Positions 18,221 through 26,395 of a DNA stretch of 64,000 nt are shown one piece after another. Source of the DNA: Methylobacterium sp. J-026 (GTDB taxonomy: Bacteria > Pseudomonadota > Alphaproteobacteria > Rhizobiales > Beijerinckiaceae); NCBI RefSeq assembly GCF_022829585.1, contig NZ_JAKSYC010000138.1, positions 1-64,000 on the forward strand. The letters run 5' to 3'. Every line of letters begins with the position of its first letter. Within the stretch, counting starts at the first letter, position 1. A program made the translations under genes and the position numbers. The notes beneath the pieces are model-generated. The model searched no databases, was not told the DNA's origin, and saw nothing but the letters and a program-made list of their open reading frames with translations.

Positions 18221-18913
18221 TCACTGGGCAGCGTCGTCGCCTCCGCCCGCGGGGGGCGACGCGGCGACCGCCGGCTTCCGGCGGCGCGGCTTGGTGGCGG
18301 TCTTGGTACCCTTGCCGCCAGCGCCGACGGCCACCGCGATGTCGTAATCCGCCGTCAACGCGGTGGGGACCAGGAGCGCGTCGGCCACGATGGTGGCGAA
18401 ACCCTGCGCCTCGCCGGGCCCGACGACCACGCTGGCGCGCTCGACACGGCTCGTGACCACCTTGCCGTCATGGCGGATCTGGAGCGTGACCGGGACATCG
18501 AACCGCCCCGGCGCGCCGGCAGGCCCGAGCAGGACGTTCACCTCGACGCCGGCCTTGACCGAGATCGAGCCGTCCTGGAGCCGCGTGCATTCCCGGGCGA
18601 GACGGCCGAGGGAGAATTGCGTGCGCACCTCGGAGCCGGCCAGGGTGCGGGTTGCAGCCGCGCCTTCGGCGACCTCCACGGGCGGGCAGTAGGGCGGCTC
18701 GAGGCCCTCGGCCTGCGACGGCGGGACGGTCGTGCCGCCGAACTTGAGCAGGTTGGAGAAGATGTTGCCCTCCTCGGCCCGGGCCGGGAAAGCCGCAAGC
18801 GCCGCCGCGACCACCAGAACGGCGGCGGTCGCGCACAGGGGCGCAAACCGGCGGCAGATCCCCGCTCCGTCCCGACCTCCAACCATCGCACGGCTCCCGA
18901 GCGGCATCGTCAT
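18221..18913 (-). CDS. Conserved exported protein of unknown function
   Basis: No family is recognised with confidence. The protein has an N-terminal signal peptide (about residues 20-46, hydrophobic core ATAAVLVVAAALAAFPARA), then a periplasmic domain containing GLEPPYCPPVEVAEG and paired cysteines, and a basic Lys/Arg/Pro/Ala tail after residue 200. It starts inside the last four bases of the IalB-family gene (ATGA overlap) and its stop abuts the glycosyltransferase frame, so it belongs to one leftward transcription unit. Envelope function is inferred from export and neighbours only. Confidence 0.7.
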   Translation of the reverse strand: MTMPLGSRAMVGGRDGAGICRRFAPLCATAAVLVVAAALAAFPARAEEGNIFSNLLKFGGTTVPPSQAEGLEPPYCPPVEVAEGAAATRTLAGSEVRTQFSLGRLARECTRLQDGSISVKAGVEVNVLLGPAGAPGRFDVPVTLQIRHDGKVVTSRVERASVVVGPGEAQGFATIVADALLVPTALTADYDIAVAVGAGGKGTKTATKPRRRKPAVAASPPAGGGDDAAQ

Positions 18914-19455
18914 TTCAGGCTGTCGAACCCGGCCGCGAAGCCCTTCATCGAGAGCGGGATGCCGACGCCTTCCTCGGGCGTCTGGAACACGATGAAGGTC
19001 GCCTGCGTGCCGCTCTTGAACTGCCGGACCAGGCCGTCATCCATCACCACCTCGGCCACGCAACCGGTGGTGAGGCAGCGGACGAAGCCGGCCCGGCCGA
19101 TATCGGTCTGGTCGATCTTCAGGCCGAGGCCGGAGGGCAGGAGCACCCCCAAGGGCGCCACGACCCGCAGCAGGTAGCCGCGGTTGTCGGCCGTCTTCAA
19201 GACGATGACCACGAGGGTCAGGTTCGGCCGGTCCTCGGCGGCGAGATACTGGACCAGGGCGCATTGCTCGGCCTTGGCGCCGGCCGGCGTCTCGCAGCGC
19301 AGCTGCCAATCGTCGAAGGTCTTGCGCACCATGCCCTGAGCCATGGCGGGCCCCGCGGGGGCGAGCGCCGCCGCGACCAGGGCGAGAAAAACCGGCGGCG
19401 CGGCGCGCCGGACAGCGCGCCGGAAACGAACGAGCCTCGCGTGAAGCGGCACCAC
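18910..19455 (-). CDS. Invasion-associated locus B (IalB) family protein
   Basis: Exported protein of 181 residues with a signal peptide cleaved around APAGPAMA-QG. The mature part shows IalB hallmarks: FDDWQLRCE at its start, a cysteine in AEQCALVQY, the LPSGLGLKIDQ segment, and the paired cysteines of FVRCLTTGCVAEV, ending with the typical FQTPEEGVGIPLSMKGF. IalB proteins are widespread in Rhizobiales, including free-living methylotrophs, so no link to host invasion should be read from the name. It is first in a leftward unit with the exported protein gene, with a 4-base overlap. Confidence 0.9.
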   Translation of the reverse strand: MVPLHARLVRFRRAVRRAAPPVFLALVAAALAPAGPAMAQGMVRKTFDDWQLRCETPAGAKAEQCALVQYLAAEDRPNLTLVVIVLKTADNRGYLLRVVAPLGVLLPSGLGLKIDQTDIGRAGFVRCLTTGCVAEVVMDDGLVRQFKSGTQATFIVFQTPEEGVGIPLSMKGFAAGFDSLK

Positions 19456-19640
19456 CGATCCCTTCGGAACGCTCCGGCCCGGACGGGCGGGAGCCGTACA
19501 ATCGGGCGTGTTCGGACCATGGTCGGACCCGCGCTGTCAAGCGATGCGGGCCCTGTGTTGCGCGACGGTGCTACCCGGCGCGCGGCTTACGGCCTAGATA
19601 AGTCGTCATCAGTCCTCAAGCGCCGGATCGTGACGTCGTG

Positions 19641-20015
19641 ATGCGCCTGCTCGCCCTCTCGGCCGCCTGCTTGATGGCCGCCGTCACCCAGGCCGGGGCC
19701 CAGTCCCTGCCGGTCGATGAGACCACCTATGTCGAGCGCTCGCTCAACCACACCGATACGCTGGTGATCGAGCATCCGCCCGTGGCGGAGAACCCGTATG
19801 GCCGCCGCAACGGCCAGGCGGCGATCGCCGGCTATTGCCGGGAGGGCGGCCTGATCCGGCGGCGCGACGCGTTCGGCAACCCGGTGATCCTCCGCCAGCG
19901 CGAGATCTGCGACGGCGTCGCCCCGCGCACCCTCAATCCCGGCGAAGTCGAGCCGCGGCCGGCATGGCCGGCCGACGCCGTCATCGGCCAGCGCGTGCTG
20001 CGCGCCAAGGGCTGA
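19641..20015 (+). CDS. Small exported protein of unknown function
   Basis: About 124 residues with a clear signal peptide (LLALSAACLMAAVTQAGA-QS). The mature domain has two cysteines (AGYCREGG and REICDG) that could form a disulfide, plus NPYGRRNGQAAIAGYC, but no named family is recognised. The ATG at 19641 follows a GTG at 19638 directly; the ATG is preferred. The gene is divergent from ialB, so the roughly 185 bases between them carry both promoters, and it converges on the YgjP-type gene. Confidence 0.65.
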   Translation: MRLLALSAACLMAAVTQAGAQSLPVDETTYVERSLNHTDTLVIEHPPVAENPYGRRNGQAAIAGYCREGGLIRRRDAFGNPVILRQREICDGVAPRTLNPGEVEPRPAWPADAVIGQRVLRAKG

Positions 20016-20031
20016 CCGGCCGCCGCCGCGC

Positions 20032-20766
20032 TCAGCCGTAGCGGTGCAGGCCGGTGCCGTTGCGCTTCAGCCACGCCTCCGCGGCCTCCACGTTCGGGCA
20101 CAGCTCCCCCAGCAGCGTCCAGAACCGGGGCGAGTGGTTCATCTCGCGCAGATGCGCCATCTCGTGGGCGACGAGGTAGTCCAGCACCATCGGAGGTGCC
20201 AGGATCAGGCGCCACGAGAAATTCAGCTCGCCCCGCGCGGTGCAGGATCCCCAGCGGCTGCGGGTATCGCGCAGGGTGATGCGGCCCGGCCGCTGGCCGA
20301 GCCGCGGCGCGTAGCGCTCGACCGCCGCGGCGAGATCCCGCCGGGCCTCCCGGGCCAGGAAATCCCGGATCCGGCGGGCAACGTGGGCGGGCTCGCAGGC
20401 GAGCGAGATCACCGGCCCGCCGGCATCGTGTTCGACGCGCACCGCGCCGCCGCGCCTGTCGCGGAGGGTCACGCGGTGCGGCGCGCCACGCAACGGCAGG
20501 TGCGCGCCCGGCTCGAAGACCACGCGTTCGGGCAGACGGGCCAGCCGCGCGGCGATCCAGCCGGCGTGGCTGGCGGCGAAACGCTGCGCGGTGTCCACGG
20601 CCGTCCGGCTTGGGAGCGTGATCACCACCTCGCCGGTGGCGGCTGAGACCCGGAGGGTGATGCGGCGCGCGGTCGGGCGGCGCCGGAGCGCGATGCGCAG
20701 GCGTGCGCCCTCGTGCTGGACCTCGAGGTGTTCCGGATCGGGGCGACGCAGCAGCGCGAGGGGCAT
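20032..20766 (-). CDS. YgjP-type M48 metallopeptidase (DUF45/SprT-like)
   Basis: Predicted zinc metallopeptidase, 244 residues. The zinc site is in the C-terminal third: HEMAHLREMNHSPRFW, giving HExxH with the third histidine 6 residues after the second. The preceding RITLRDTRSRWGSC is the family signature, and VAHEMAH follows LAPPMVLDYL as in E. coli YgjP. There is no signal peptide, so it is cytoplasmic. YgjP physiology is poorly known. The gene stands alone between convergent and divergent neighbours. Confidence 0.9.
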   Translation of the reverse strand: MPLALLRRPDPEHLEVQHEGARLRIALRRRPTARRITLRVSAATGEVVITLPSRTAVDTAQRFAASHAGWIAARLARLPERVVFEPGAHLPLRGAPHRVTLRDRRGGAVRVEHDAGGPVISLACEPAHVARRIRDFLAREARRDLAAAVERYAPRLGQRPGRITLRDTRSRWGSCTARGELNFSWRLILAPPMVLDYLVAHEMAHLREMNHSPRFWTLLGELCPNVEAAEAWLKRNGTGLHRYG

Positions 20767-20878
20767 GCCGGACTTTTAGCGGGGCCCGGACCGGGGCTCC
20801 AGACGGCGGCCTCGGGAATCGAGTCGGGTAGGTGGAAACGGCAGGGTCGGCGCGGGACACAATCCCGAGTGCCGCGTG

Positions 20879-21430
20879 TCAGCCGGCGAGCGCCCGGGTC
20901 CAGACCTCGGTCTCGGGAAGGACCAGGAGGGCGGCGGCCGCGAGGGCGATCCCGTAGGGAATTCCGGTCTTGGCGTCGTGCAGGTGCAGGGCGAACGGCA
21001 TGCGGGCGATGCGCAGGGGCAGCGGGTGCGTCCGCGCGAACAGGATCGCCAGGGTCAGGGCGCCGCCGAGGATCGACGCGACGAGGAGATAGTCGGCAAG
21101 ACCGTCGAAACCGAGCCACAGGGCCGTTGCGGCCGCCAGCTTGGCGTCGCCGCCGCCGATCACGCCGCAGGCGAACAGCGTGAAGGTGACCGCGAGGATC
21201 GCGGCCCCCGCGCCGAGGTGGGAGCCGACCTCGGCCCAGCTCAGCGGGCCGGCGAGCGCGAGCAGCGCGAAACCCGCCACCAGGGCGAGCGAGATCCGGT
21301 TCGGGATCAGCATGGTCAGCAGGTCGCTCGCGGCCGCGTAGGCCATCAGGAACGGGAACAGCACGAGCAGGCCGAAGCCTGCGGGGCCGAGGCCCGCCAT
21401 CTCAGAGCCTGCCGCGCCTGCACCGACCAT
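20879..21430 (-). CDS. cpaA: Prepilin peptidase, CpaA/A24 family
   Basis: Membrane aspartyl protease that processes Flp-type prepilins. Four to five hydrophobic segments are visible. The first catalytic aspartate is in AYAAASDLLTMLIPNRIS and the second in the family motif GGGDAKLAAATALWLG, both correctly spaced. Length is about 183 residues from the ATG at 21430; an ATG at 21400 (AGLGPAGFG) is also plausible, while the longest frame to 21490 adds unrelated residues. It sits 190 bases downstream of the Flp pilin gene on the same strand, which supplies its substrate. Confidence 0.9.
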   Translation of the reverse strand: MVGAGAAGSEMAGLGPAGFGLLVLFPFLMAYAAASDLLTMLIPNRISLALVAGFALLALAGPLSWAEVGSHLGAGAAILAVTFTLFACGVIGGGDAKLAAATALWLGFDGLADYLLVASILGGALTLAILFARTHPLPLRIARMPFALHLHDAKTGIPYGIALAAAALLVLPETEVWTRALAG

Positions 21431-21615
21431 GACGGGGCCAACCTGCGTTGTCAGTTGCCGGAAAGGAGATTTGCGCGGGGCCGGGACCATCCGCCCGTCG
21501 GAGGCCGTCTGCGCTCCGCGCCACGTCGGCGCCGGCCGGCCGAGAACGCCCCCGTCCGCTCACGCGCGACGGGGGTGTCCCGGACCTGCCGCAGATCGTG
21601 ATCGTCGGGGTTCGA

Positions 21616-21780
21616 TCAGTTCAGGTTGCCGGAGATCTGGGTGAACTTGTTGGTCAGGTTGTTACCGACGGTCTTCAGCGCGGCGATGATGGCGACGGCG
21701 ATCAGGGCCGCGATCATGCCGTACTCGATGGCGGTGGCTCCGGACTCGTCGGAGGTGAAACGCGTGAACAAGCTCTTCAT
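21616..21780 (-). CDS. Flp family type IVb pilin
   Basis: Small pilin of 54 residues, the subunit of Flp/Tad pili. The short leader KSLFTRFTSDESG is followed by the processing site and the conserved ATAIEYGMIAALIAVAIIAAL hydrophobic helix, with the Glu-Tyr pair diagnostic of Flp pilins; the C-terminus has NNLTNKF. The ATG at 21780 is chosen because the leader length then matches the family; a longer frame to 21822 would be atypical. Cleavage by the adjacent CpaA is expected before ATAIEY. The remaining tad genes are not in the window. Confidence 0.95.
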   Translation of the reverse strand: MKSLFTRFTSDESGATAIEYGMIAALIAVAIIAALKTVGNNLTNKFTQISGNLN

Positions 21781-22098
21781 GGGGGGCGATCCTTCGATCA
21801 ACACGGGGCGACGGAAACTCAAGCGATGACCGACGAAGAATTATGAGGTCTCGATCGGCGGCTTGCACAGACTGCCAATTACGCCTTGAAAATCGGTTAA
21901 ATCGGATTTTGGATGCATCGTCGGCCGTAACCATTGGAAGCTTGGTGAAGGTTCAGTTTCGGCGATGCCCCGCAAATCGGCCGACGCGCTGCGGTTCCAC
22001 CACGCAAGTTTGCTTAGCGCTTCCTTCACCGGTGCGGCGTATCCCCGACACCAAGGGCGGAGTCCCGTCCTCCGCCCGCCTCCATTCGAGCACGTCCG
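21781..22098. other. Divergent promoter region between pilin and CpaC-like gene
   Basis: Gene-free 318 bases, AT-richer than average around 21840-21960 (for example the stretch GAAAATCGGTTAAATCGGATTTTGG). It must hold the leftward promoter of the strongly expressed pilin and the rightward promoter of the CpaC-like gene. No convincing repeat or hairpin was seen. Confidence 0.5.
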
Positions 22099-22590
22099 AT
22101 GCGCCGCACCCTGTCGAATGCGGGCCGAGCCGGCCTCCTACTCCTGATGATGGGCGTCGCGGCGGCCGGACAGTCCGAGCCGCTGCCGGTGGTGACCGTG
22201 CTGGTGGACAACGCCAAGGTCATCCGCCTGCCCGAGAAGACCGCGACCGTCATCGTGGGCAATCCGATCATCGCGGAGGTCACCCCGCAGAAGAACGGCG
22301 TGCTCGTGCTCACGGGCAAGAGCTTCGGCTCGACCAACCTGATCGCCCTGGACAACGCGGGCGCGATGATCGCCGAGACCATGATCCGGGTCGAGGCGTC
22401 ACGGGATTCGACCATCACGGTCCAGCGCGGCCTGGATCGGGAATCGCTGTCCTGCACGCCGAACTGCCAGCCGGCGGTCCAGCTCGGCGATTCGGCGAGC
22501 TATTTCGGGGCCGCCAGCGGCCAGGCGGACGCTCGGCGCAAGCTCGCCACGGGCGGCGGCGGGGCGGTGCCGGCGGCGGCCGATCACTAG
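22099..22590 (+). CDS. CpaC-like pilus assembly protein, N-terminal domain only
   Basis: Exported protein of 163 residues made of a signal peptide (AGLLLLMMGVAAAGQS) and the pilus-formation N-terminal domain that normally opens CpaC/RcpA secretins: VLVDNAKVIRLPEKTATVIVGNPIIAEVT, then VLVLTGKSFGSTNLIALD. The secretin ring domain that should follow is absent. The frame ends in a Gly/Ala-rich tail with two cysteines (SCTPNCQPA). Such stand-alone domains occur beside cpaA in related genomes, so it may be an accessory periplasmic factor and not a truncation. It is divergent from the Flp pilin gene. Confidence 0.85.
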   Translation: MRRTLSNAGRAGLLLLMMGVAAAGQSEPLPVVTVLVDNAKVIRLPEKTATVIVGNPIIAEVTPQKNGVLVLTGKSFGSTNLIALDNAGAMIAETMIRVEASRDSTITVQRGLDRESLSCTPNCQPAVQLGDSASYFGAASGQADARRKLATGGGGAVPAAADH

Positions 22591-22761
22591 CGCATCGTCC
22601 CGAACGGTGGTCGCCGGCCCCCGGCCCTCGACGATACCTTTCAAGAAGCGACTGCCGAGATCCGCGAACGACAATGGGCGGTTCTTGAGGCAAGATCCCC
22701 CGACGCGTCGCCGGTTCCGCACGGAGCCGGCGGGCAAGCCGCTGGGGTGAGATCCGGGCCG

Positions 22762-23403
22762 ATGACCGCCATCACGCACAACCCGCCGCCGCCTTCCGTC
22801 GATCCCGGCCTGCTCGCCGCGTTCCGGGATGTCGCGACGGCGACGATCAGCGACTGCCTCGACCGGATGCCGGTCCTGGCGGGCCTGCGCGCGTTCCATC
22901 GCGGCGGCCGGCTGATCGGCACCGCCTTCACGGTCCGGGTCCGGGCGGGCGACAACCTCGCCATCCATCAGGCGCTGGAGGCGGCCCGCCGCGGCGACGT
23001 GATCGTGGTCGATGGTGGCGGCGATACGAGCCGCGCCCTCGTCGGCGACGTCATGAAGGCGATCGCCGAGAGCCGGGGCGTCGCGGGCTTCGTGATCGAC
23101 GGCGCCGTACGCGACACCGACGCCTTCGCGGCGTCCGATTTCCCCTGCTACGCCCGTGCCGCGACCCCGCGCGGTCCGTTCAAGACGGGCCCCGGCGCCA
23201 CCAACCTGCCGGTCTGCATCGGCGGCTGGACGGTAAATCCGGGCGATGTGGTGGTGGGCGACGCGGACGGCGTCGTGACCTTCCCGCCGGGAATCGCGCC
23301 GACGCTGCGCGAGGCCGTGCGCGCCCAGGCCGACCGGGAGGCGGAGGTTCTCGCGCTGATCCGGGAAGGCCGCTACGACGGGCGCTACGCCCGGCCCGCT
23401 TAG
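22762..23403 (+). CDS. RraA-family protein (aldolase/oxaloacetate decarboxylase-like)
   Basis: RraA/HMG-CHA aldolase fold, 213 residues from the ATG at 22762 (a GTG five codons earlier is less likely). Conserved features are TATISDCLDRM at the start, GTAFTVRVRAGDNLAIHQAL, GDVIVVDGGGD and the metal/substrate site GFVIDGAVRDTDAF. The G-x-R-D region retains the Arg-Asp pair of catalytically active members. Family members can act as class II pyruvate aldolases and many decarboxylate oxaloacetate. It lies 55 bases upstream of a D-tartrate dehydratase-like gene whose product would be oxaloacetate, so a decarboxylase role is plausible. A regulator of RNase E is the less likely alternative. Confidence 0.82.
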   Translation: MTAITHNPPPPSVDPGLLAAFRDVATATISDCLDRMPVLAGLRAFHRGGRLIGTAFTVRVRAGDNLAIHQALEAARRGDVIVVDGGGDTSRALVGDVMKAIAESRGVAGFVIDGAVRDTDAFAASDFPCYARAATPRGPFKTGPGATNLPVCIGGWTVNPGDVVVGDADGVVTFPPGIAPTLREAVRAQADREAEVLALIREGRYDGRYARPA

Positions 23404-23458
23404 GACCAAGGCGCCGCCGGCGATACGGTGGCGGAGGCCAGCGAAAGGACAGCCCACC

Positions 23459-24622
23459 ATGCGCATCGTCGACATCCGCGAGGTGACCAAGCCGATCGCC
23501 TCGCCGATCCGCAACGCCTATATCGATTTCTCGAAGATGACCACGAGCCTCGTGGCGGTGGTCACCGACGTCGTCCGGGACGGGCGCCGGGTCGTCGGCT
23601 ACGGCTTCAATTCCAACGGCCGATACGGCCAGGGCGGCCTGATCCGCGAGCGGTTCCGCGACCGGATCCTGGAGGCCGATCCCGCGAGCCTGCTCACCGA
23701 GGGCGGCGACACCCTGGATCCGCACCGGATCTGGGCCGCCATGATGCGCAACGAGAAGCCCGGCGGCCACGGCGAGCGCTCGGTGGCGGTGGGCACCCTC
23801 GACATGGCGATCTGGGATGCGGCGGCCAAGATCGCCGGCAAGCCACTGTTCCGGATGCTGGCCGAACGGACCGGGAAGCATGCGAACCCGCGGGTCTTCG
23901 TCTACGCGGCGGGCGGCTATTACTACCCCGGCAAGGACGATTCCGCCCTGCAGGCCGAGATGCGCGGCTATCTCGACCGCGGCTACACGGTGGTGAAGAT
24001 GAAGATCGGCGGCGCCCCGATCGACGAGGACCGGCGCCGGATCGAAGCGGTGCTCGCCGAGATCGGCGGACGGGGCCGCCTCGCGGTGGACGCCAACGGC
24101 CGCTTCGACCTCGAGACCGCCATCGCCTACGCGCGGATGCTGCGGGATTACCCGCTGTTCTGGTACGAGGAGGCGGGCGATCCGCTCGACTACGCGCTCC
24201 AGGCGGCGCTGGCGCCCTATTACCCCGGGCCGATGGCCACCGGCGAGAACCTGTTCTCGCATCAGGACGCGCGCAACCTCCTGCGCTACGGCGCCATGCG
24301 GCCGGACCGCGACTGGCTGCAATTCGACTGCGCACTGTCGTATGGGCTGGTGGAGTATTTGCGCACCCTCGACGTGCTCGCCGAATTCGGCTGGTCGGCG
24401 TCCCGCTGCATCCCGCACGGGGGACATCAGATGTCGCTCAACATCGCGGCCGGCCTCGGGCTCGGCGGCAACGAGAGCTACCCCGACCTGTTCCAGCCCT
24501 ACGGCGGCTTTCCGGACGGCGTGCGGGTCGAGGACGGCCACATCACCATGCTGGACCTGCCGGGCATCGGCTTCGAGGGCAAGGCGGATCTGATCACCGT
24601 GATGCGGGATCTCGCGGCGTAG
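23459..24622 (+). CDS. Enolase-superfamily acid-sugar dehydratase, D-tartrate dehydratase-like
   Basis: Mandelate racemase/muconate lactonizing enzyme family, 387 residues, close in layout and length to Bradyrhizobium D(-)-tartrate dehydratase. The capping domain (SPIRNAYIDFSKMTTSLVAV) is followed by the barrel with the KxK base motif in VVKMKIGG, metal ligands in AVDANGRFD, YEEAGDPLD and TGENLFS, and the histidine in RCIPHGGHQMSLN, typical of the tartrate dehydratase group. It is expected to dehydrate D-tartrate or a similar diacid to oxaloacetate. The ATG at 23459 is preceded by GAAAGGACA. It likely forms an operon with the RraA-family gene. Substrate identity is by recognition only. Confidence 0.85.
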   Translation: MRIVDIREVTKPIASPIRNAYIDFSKMTTSLVAVVTDVVRDGRRVVGYGFNSNGRYGQGGLIRERFRDRILEADPASLLTEGGDTLDPHRIWAAMMRNEKPGGHGERSVAVGTLDMAIWDAAAKIAGKPLFRMLAERTGKHANPRVFVYAAGGYYYPGKDDSALQAEMRGYLDRGYTVVKMKIGGAPIDEDRRRIEAVLAEIGGRGRLAVDANGRFDLETAIAYARMLRDYPLFWYEEAGDPLDYALQAALAPYYPGPMATGENLFSHQDARNLLRYGAMRPDRDWLQFDCALSYGLVEYLRTLDVLAEFGWSASRCIPHGGHQMSLNIAAGLGLGGNESYPDLFQPYGGFPDGVRVEDGHITMLDLPGIGFEGKADLITVMRDLAA

Positions 24623-24681
24623 CGCCCCTGCGGATCCGGCACGGCCTTGCGGCGGGCGCCGCCGCGTTGGACGATGGCGCC

Positions 24682-25359
24682 ATGGAATCCGAATCCCTCA
24701 CCTACGCCGTCGGCGACATCCACGGCTGCGCGGCCCTCCTCGATACCCTCCTGGAGCGGATCGCCGACCATGCCGGCGGCCGGGCGCACCGGCTCGTCTT
24801 CCTGGGCGACTACATCGACCGGGGGCCCGACAGCGCCGCGGTCCTGCACACCCTCGGCCGCCTCAACTGGGCCGAGCCCGACCGCGTCACCTGCCTGATG
24901 GGCAATCACGAGCGCATGTTGCTCGACGCCTTACACACGCCGCAGGCGGCCGAGCGCTGGCTCAGCAACGGCGGCGACGCGACGCTTGAATCGTTCAACG
25001 CGCACGAGGTCGGCGAGCTTCCCCGCGACACCCTCGACTGGATCGAGGCCCTGCCAACCCTGCATGCGGACGCGGCCCGCTGGTACGTCCATGCCGGCTT
25101 CCGGCCGGGCGCCCCGATTCCGGATCCGGACGACCACAACCGCCTGTGGATCCGCGAGCCGTTCCTGGAGGGCGACCACGATTTCGGCCGGCACGTGGTC
25201 CACGGCCACACGCCGCAGCGGACCGGACGGCCGGAGCGGCGCCGGTTCCGCACCAACCTCGACACCGCGGCGGTCTACGGCGGCGCATTGACGGCCGGGG
25301 TGTTCTCCCAGGCCCAGGGACCGGCGCTGGCGTTCCTGCAGGTCCGGGCGTTAAGCTAG
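24682..25359 (+). CDS. Calcineurin-like serine/threonine protein phosphatase
   Basis: Metallophosphoesterase of 225 residues with the complete PP2A/PrpA-type set of motifs: VGDIHGC (metal ligands), FLGDYIDRGPDS, LMGNHERML, and the C-terminal HVVHGHTPQ. Homologues dephosphorylate Ser/Thr or act as diadenosine tetraphosphatase (ApaH-like). The ATG at 24682 gives a family-typical N-terminus directly before LTYAVGDIHG. It lies 59 bases downstream of the dehydratase gene, possibly by chance. It overlaps the convergent DUF423 gene by a few bases at the 3' end. Confidence 0.9.
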   Translation: MESESLTYAVGDIHGCAALLDTLLERIADHAGGRAHRLVFLGDYIDRGPDSAAVLHTLGRLNWAEPDRVTCLMGNHERMLLDALHTPQAAERWLSNGGDATLESFNAHEVGELPRDTLDWIEALPTLHADAARWYVHAGFRPGAPIPDPDDHNRLWIREPFLEGDHDFGRHVVHGHTPQRTGRPERRRFRTNLDTAAVYGGALTAGVFSQAQGPALAFLQVRALS

Positions 25360-25734
25360 GCGGCGCAGCGGTACCACGGCGCACACAATCCCAGTGAGCC
25401 AGCCGCCCATGAGGGCGAAACCACCGGTGGGCGCCGCCATCGGGAAGAGCGGGTGCTGCAGCCAGGTCCGCACCGCGAGATCGCCGCAGAACAGGATCAG
25501 GCCGAGGACCAGCAGCCCCGCCGCCGCGCGGGCGAGACCCGGCCGGGCGAGGCCGGCCGCGCCGAAGCCGACGAGAGCCAGGATCGCCGGGGCATGGAAC
25601 AGGAGGAACTGCGCCGCCGTCTTCAGCGAATCCGCCCCGGGGATGTGCGCGGCGGCGGCGCTGAGCGCGACGCCGAGCAGGCCGGCGAGGCAGGCGAGCG
25701 CCGCGAGCGCGCGGTCGAGGCCGGACAATCTCAC
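25351..25734 (-). CDS. DUF423 family membrane protein
   Basis: Small integral membrane protein of 127 residues with four hydrophobic helices, recognised as DUF423 (E. coli YgdD group) by FLLFHAPAILALVGF, GLILFCGDLAVR and PTGGFALMGGWL. Function is unknown. Its ATG overlaps the engB stop by four bases, so it is translated from the rpmH-rnpA-yidC-engB transcript, and its 3' end overlaps the convergent phosphatase gene by 9 bases. Confidence 0.88.
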   Translation of the reverse strand: MRLSGLDRALAALACLAGLLGVALSAAAAHIPGADSLKTAAQFLLFHAPAILALVGFGAAGLARPGLARAAAGLLVLGLILFCGDLAVRTWLQHPLFPMAAPTGGFALMGGWLTGIVCAVVPLRRLA

Positions 25735-26384
25735 GCCGGGCGCTCCACGAGGAGCTTGGCGATCGCCGCCCGGAGTTCCGGGACGCCGCTGTCGTCGCGG
25801 CTGGAGGTCAGGATCACCTGCGGATAGGCGGCCGGGCGCCGGGCGAGCCCCGCCTCGATGCCGCTGATGCGGTCGGCGACCTCGCCCTTCTTGAGAGAAT
25901 CGCCCTTGGTCAGCACGACCTGATAGCTCACCGCCGCCTTGTCGAGGCCGTCGAGCACGTCGGTATCGATCGCCTTGAACCCGTGCCGGGCGTCGATCAG
26001 CATGAACACCCGGGCGAGGTTGGCGCGGCCCTTGAGATAGGCGTGGATCAGCCGGGTCCAGGCCTCGACCTTGGCCTTCTCGACGGCGGCGTAGCCGTAG
26101 CCCGGCATGTCGACGAGCGACAGCCGCTCCCCGATCCGGAAGAAGTTGAGCTGCTGCGTCCGGCCCGGGGTGTGCGAGGTCCGCGCCAGGGTGTTGCGAC
26201 CGGTGAGCGCGTTGATCAGGCTCGACTTACCCACGTTCGAGCGCCCCGCGAAGGCGATCTCGACACCCTCCATGGGCGGGATGCGCTCGAGGGTCTGGGT
26301 GGCCGCGTAGAAGTCGGCGGCGCCGGCGAACAGCAGGCGGCCGGCCTCGACGAGGTCGGCCGCGTCGTCGTTGGTCTCGGTCAC
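25731..26384 (-). CDS. engB: Ribosome biogenesis GTP-binding protein EngB (YihA/YsxC)
   Basis: Essential TRAFAC-class GTPase for late 50S subunit assembly, 217 residues. G1 is AGRSNVGKSSLIN, G2 lies in ARTSHTPGRTQQLNFF, G3 is VDMPGYGYA, G4 is LTKGDSL, and the C-terminal TSSRDDSGVPEL holds G5. The gene is 11 bases downstream of yidC and runs into a DUF423 gene. The order rpmH-rnpA-yidC-engB is standard in alphaproteobacteria. Confidence 0.97.
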   Translation of the reverse strand: MTETNDDAADLVEAGRLLFAGAADFYAATQTLERIPPMEGVEIAFAGRSNVGKSSLINALTGRNTLARTSHTPGRTQQLNFFRIGERLSLVDMPGYGYAAVEKAKVEAWTRLIHAYLKGRANLARVFMLIDARHGFKAIDTDVLDGLDKAAVSYQVVLTKGDSLKKGEVADRISGIEAGLARRPAAYPQVILTSSRDDSGVPELRAAIAKLLVERPA

Positions 26385-26395
26385 GGCTTTCCCTG

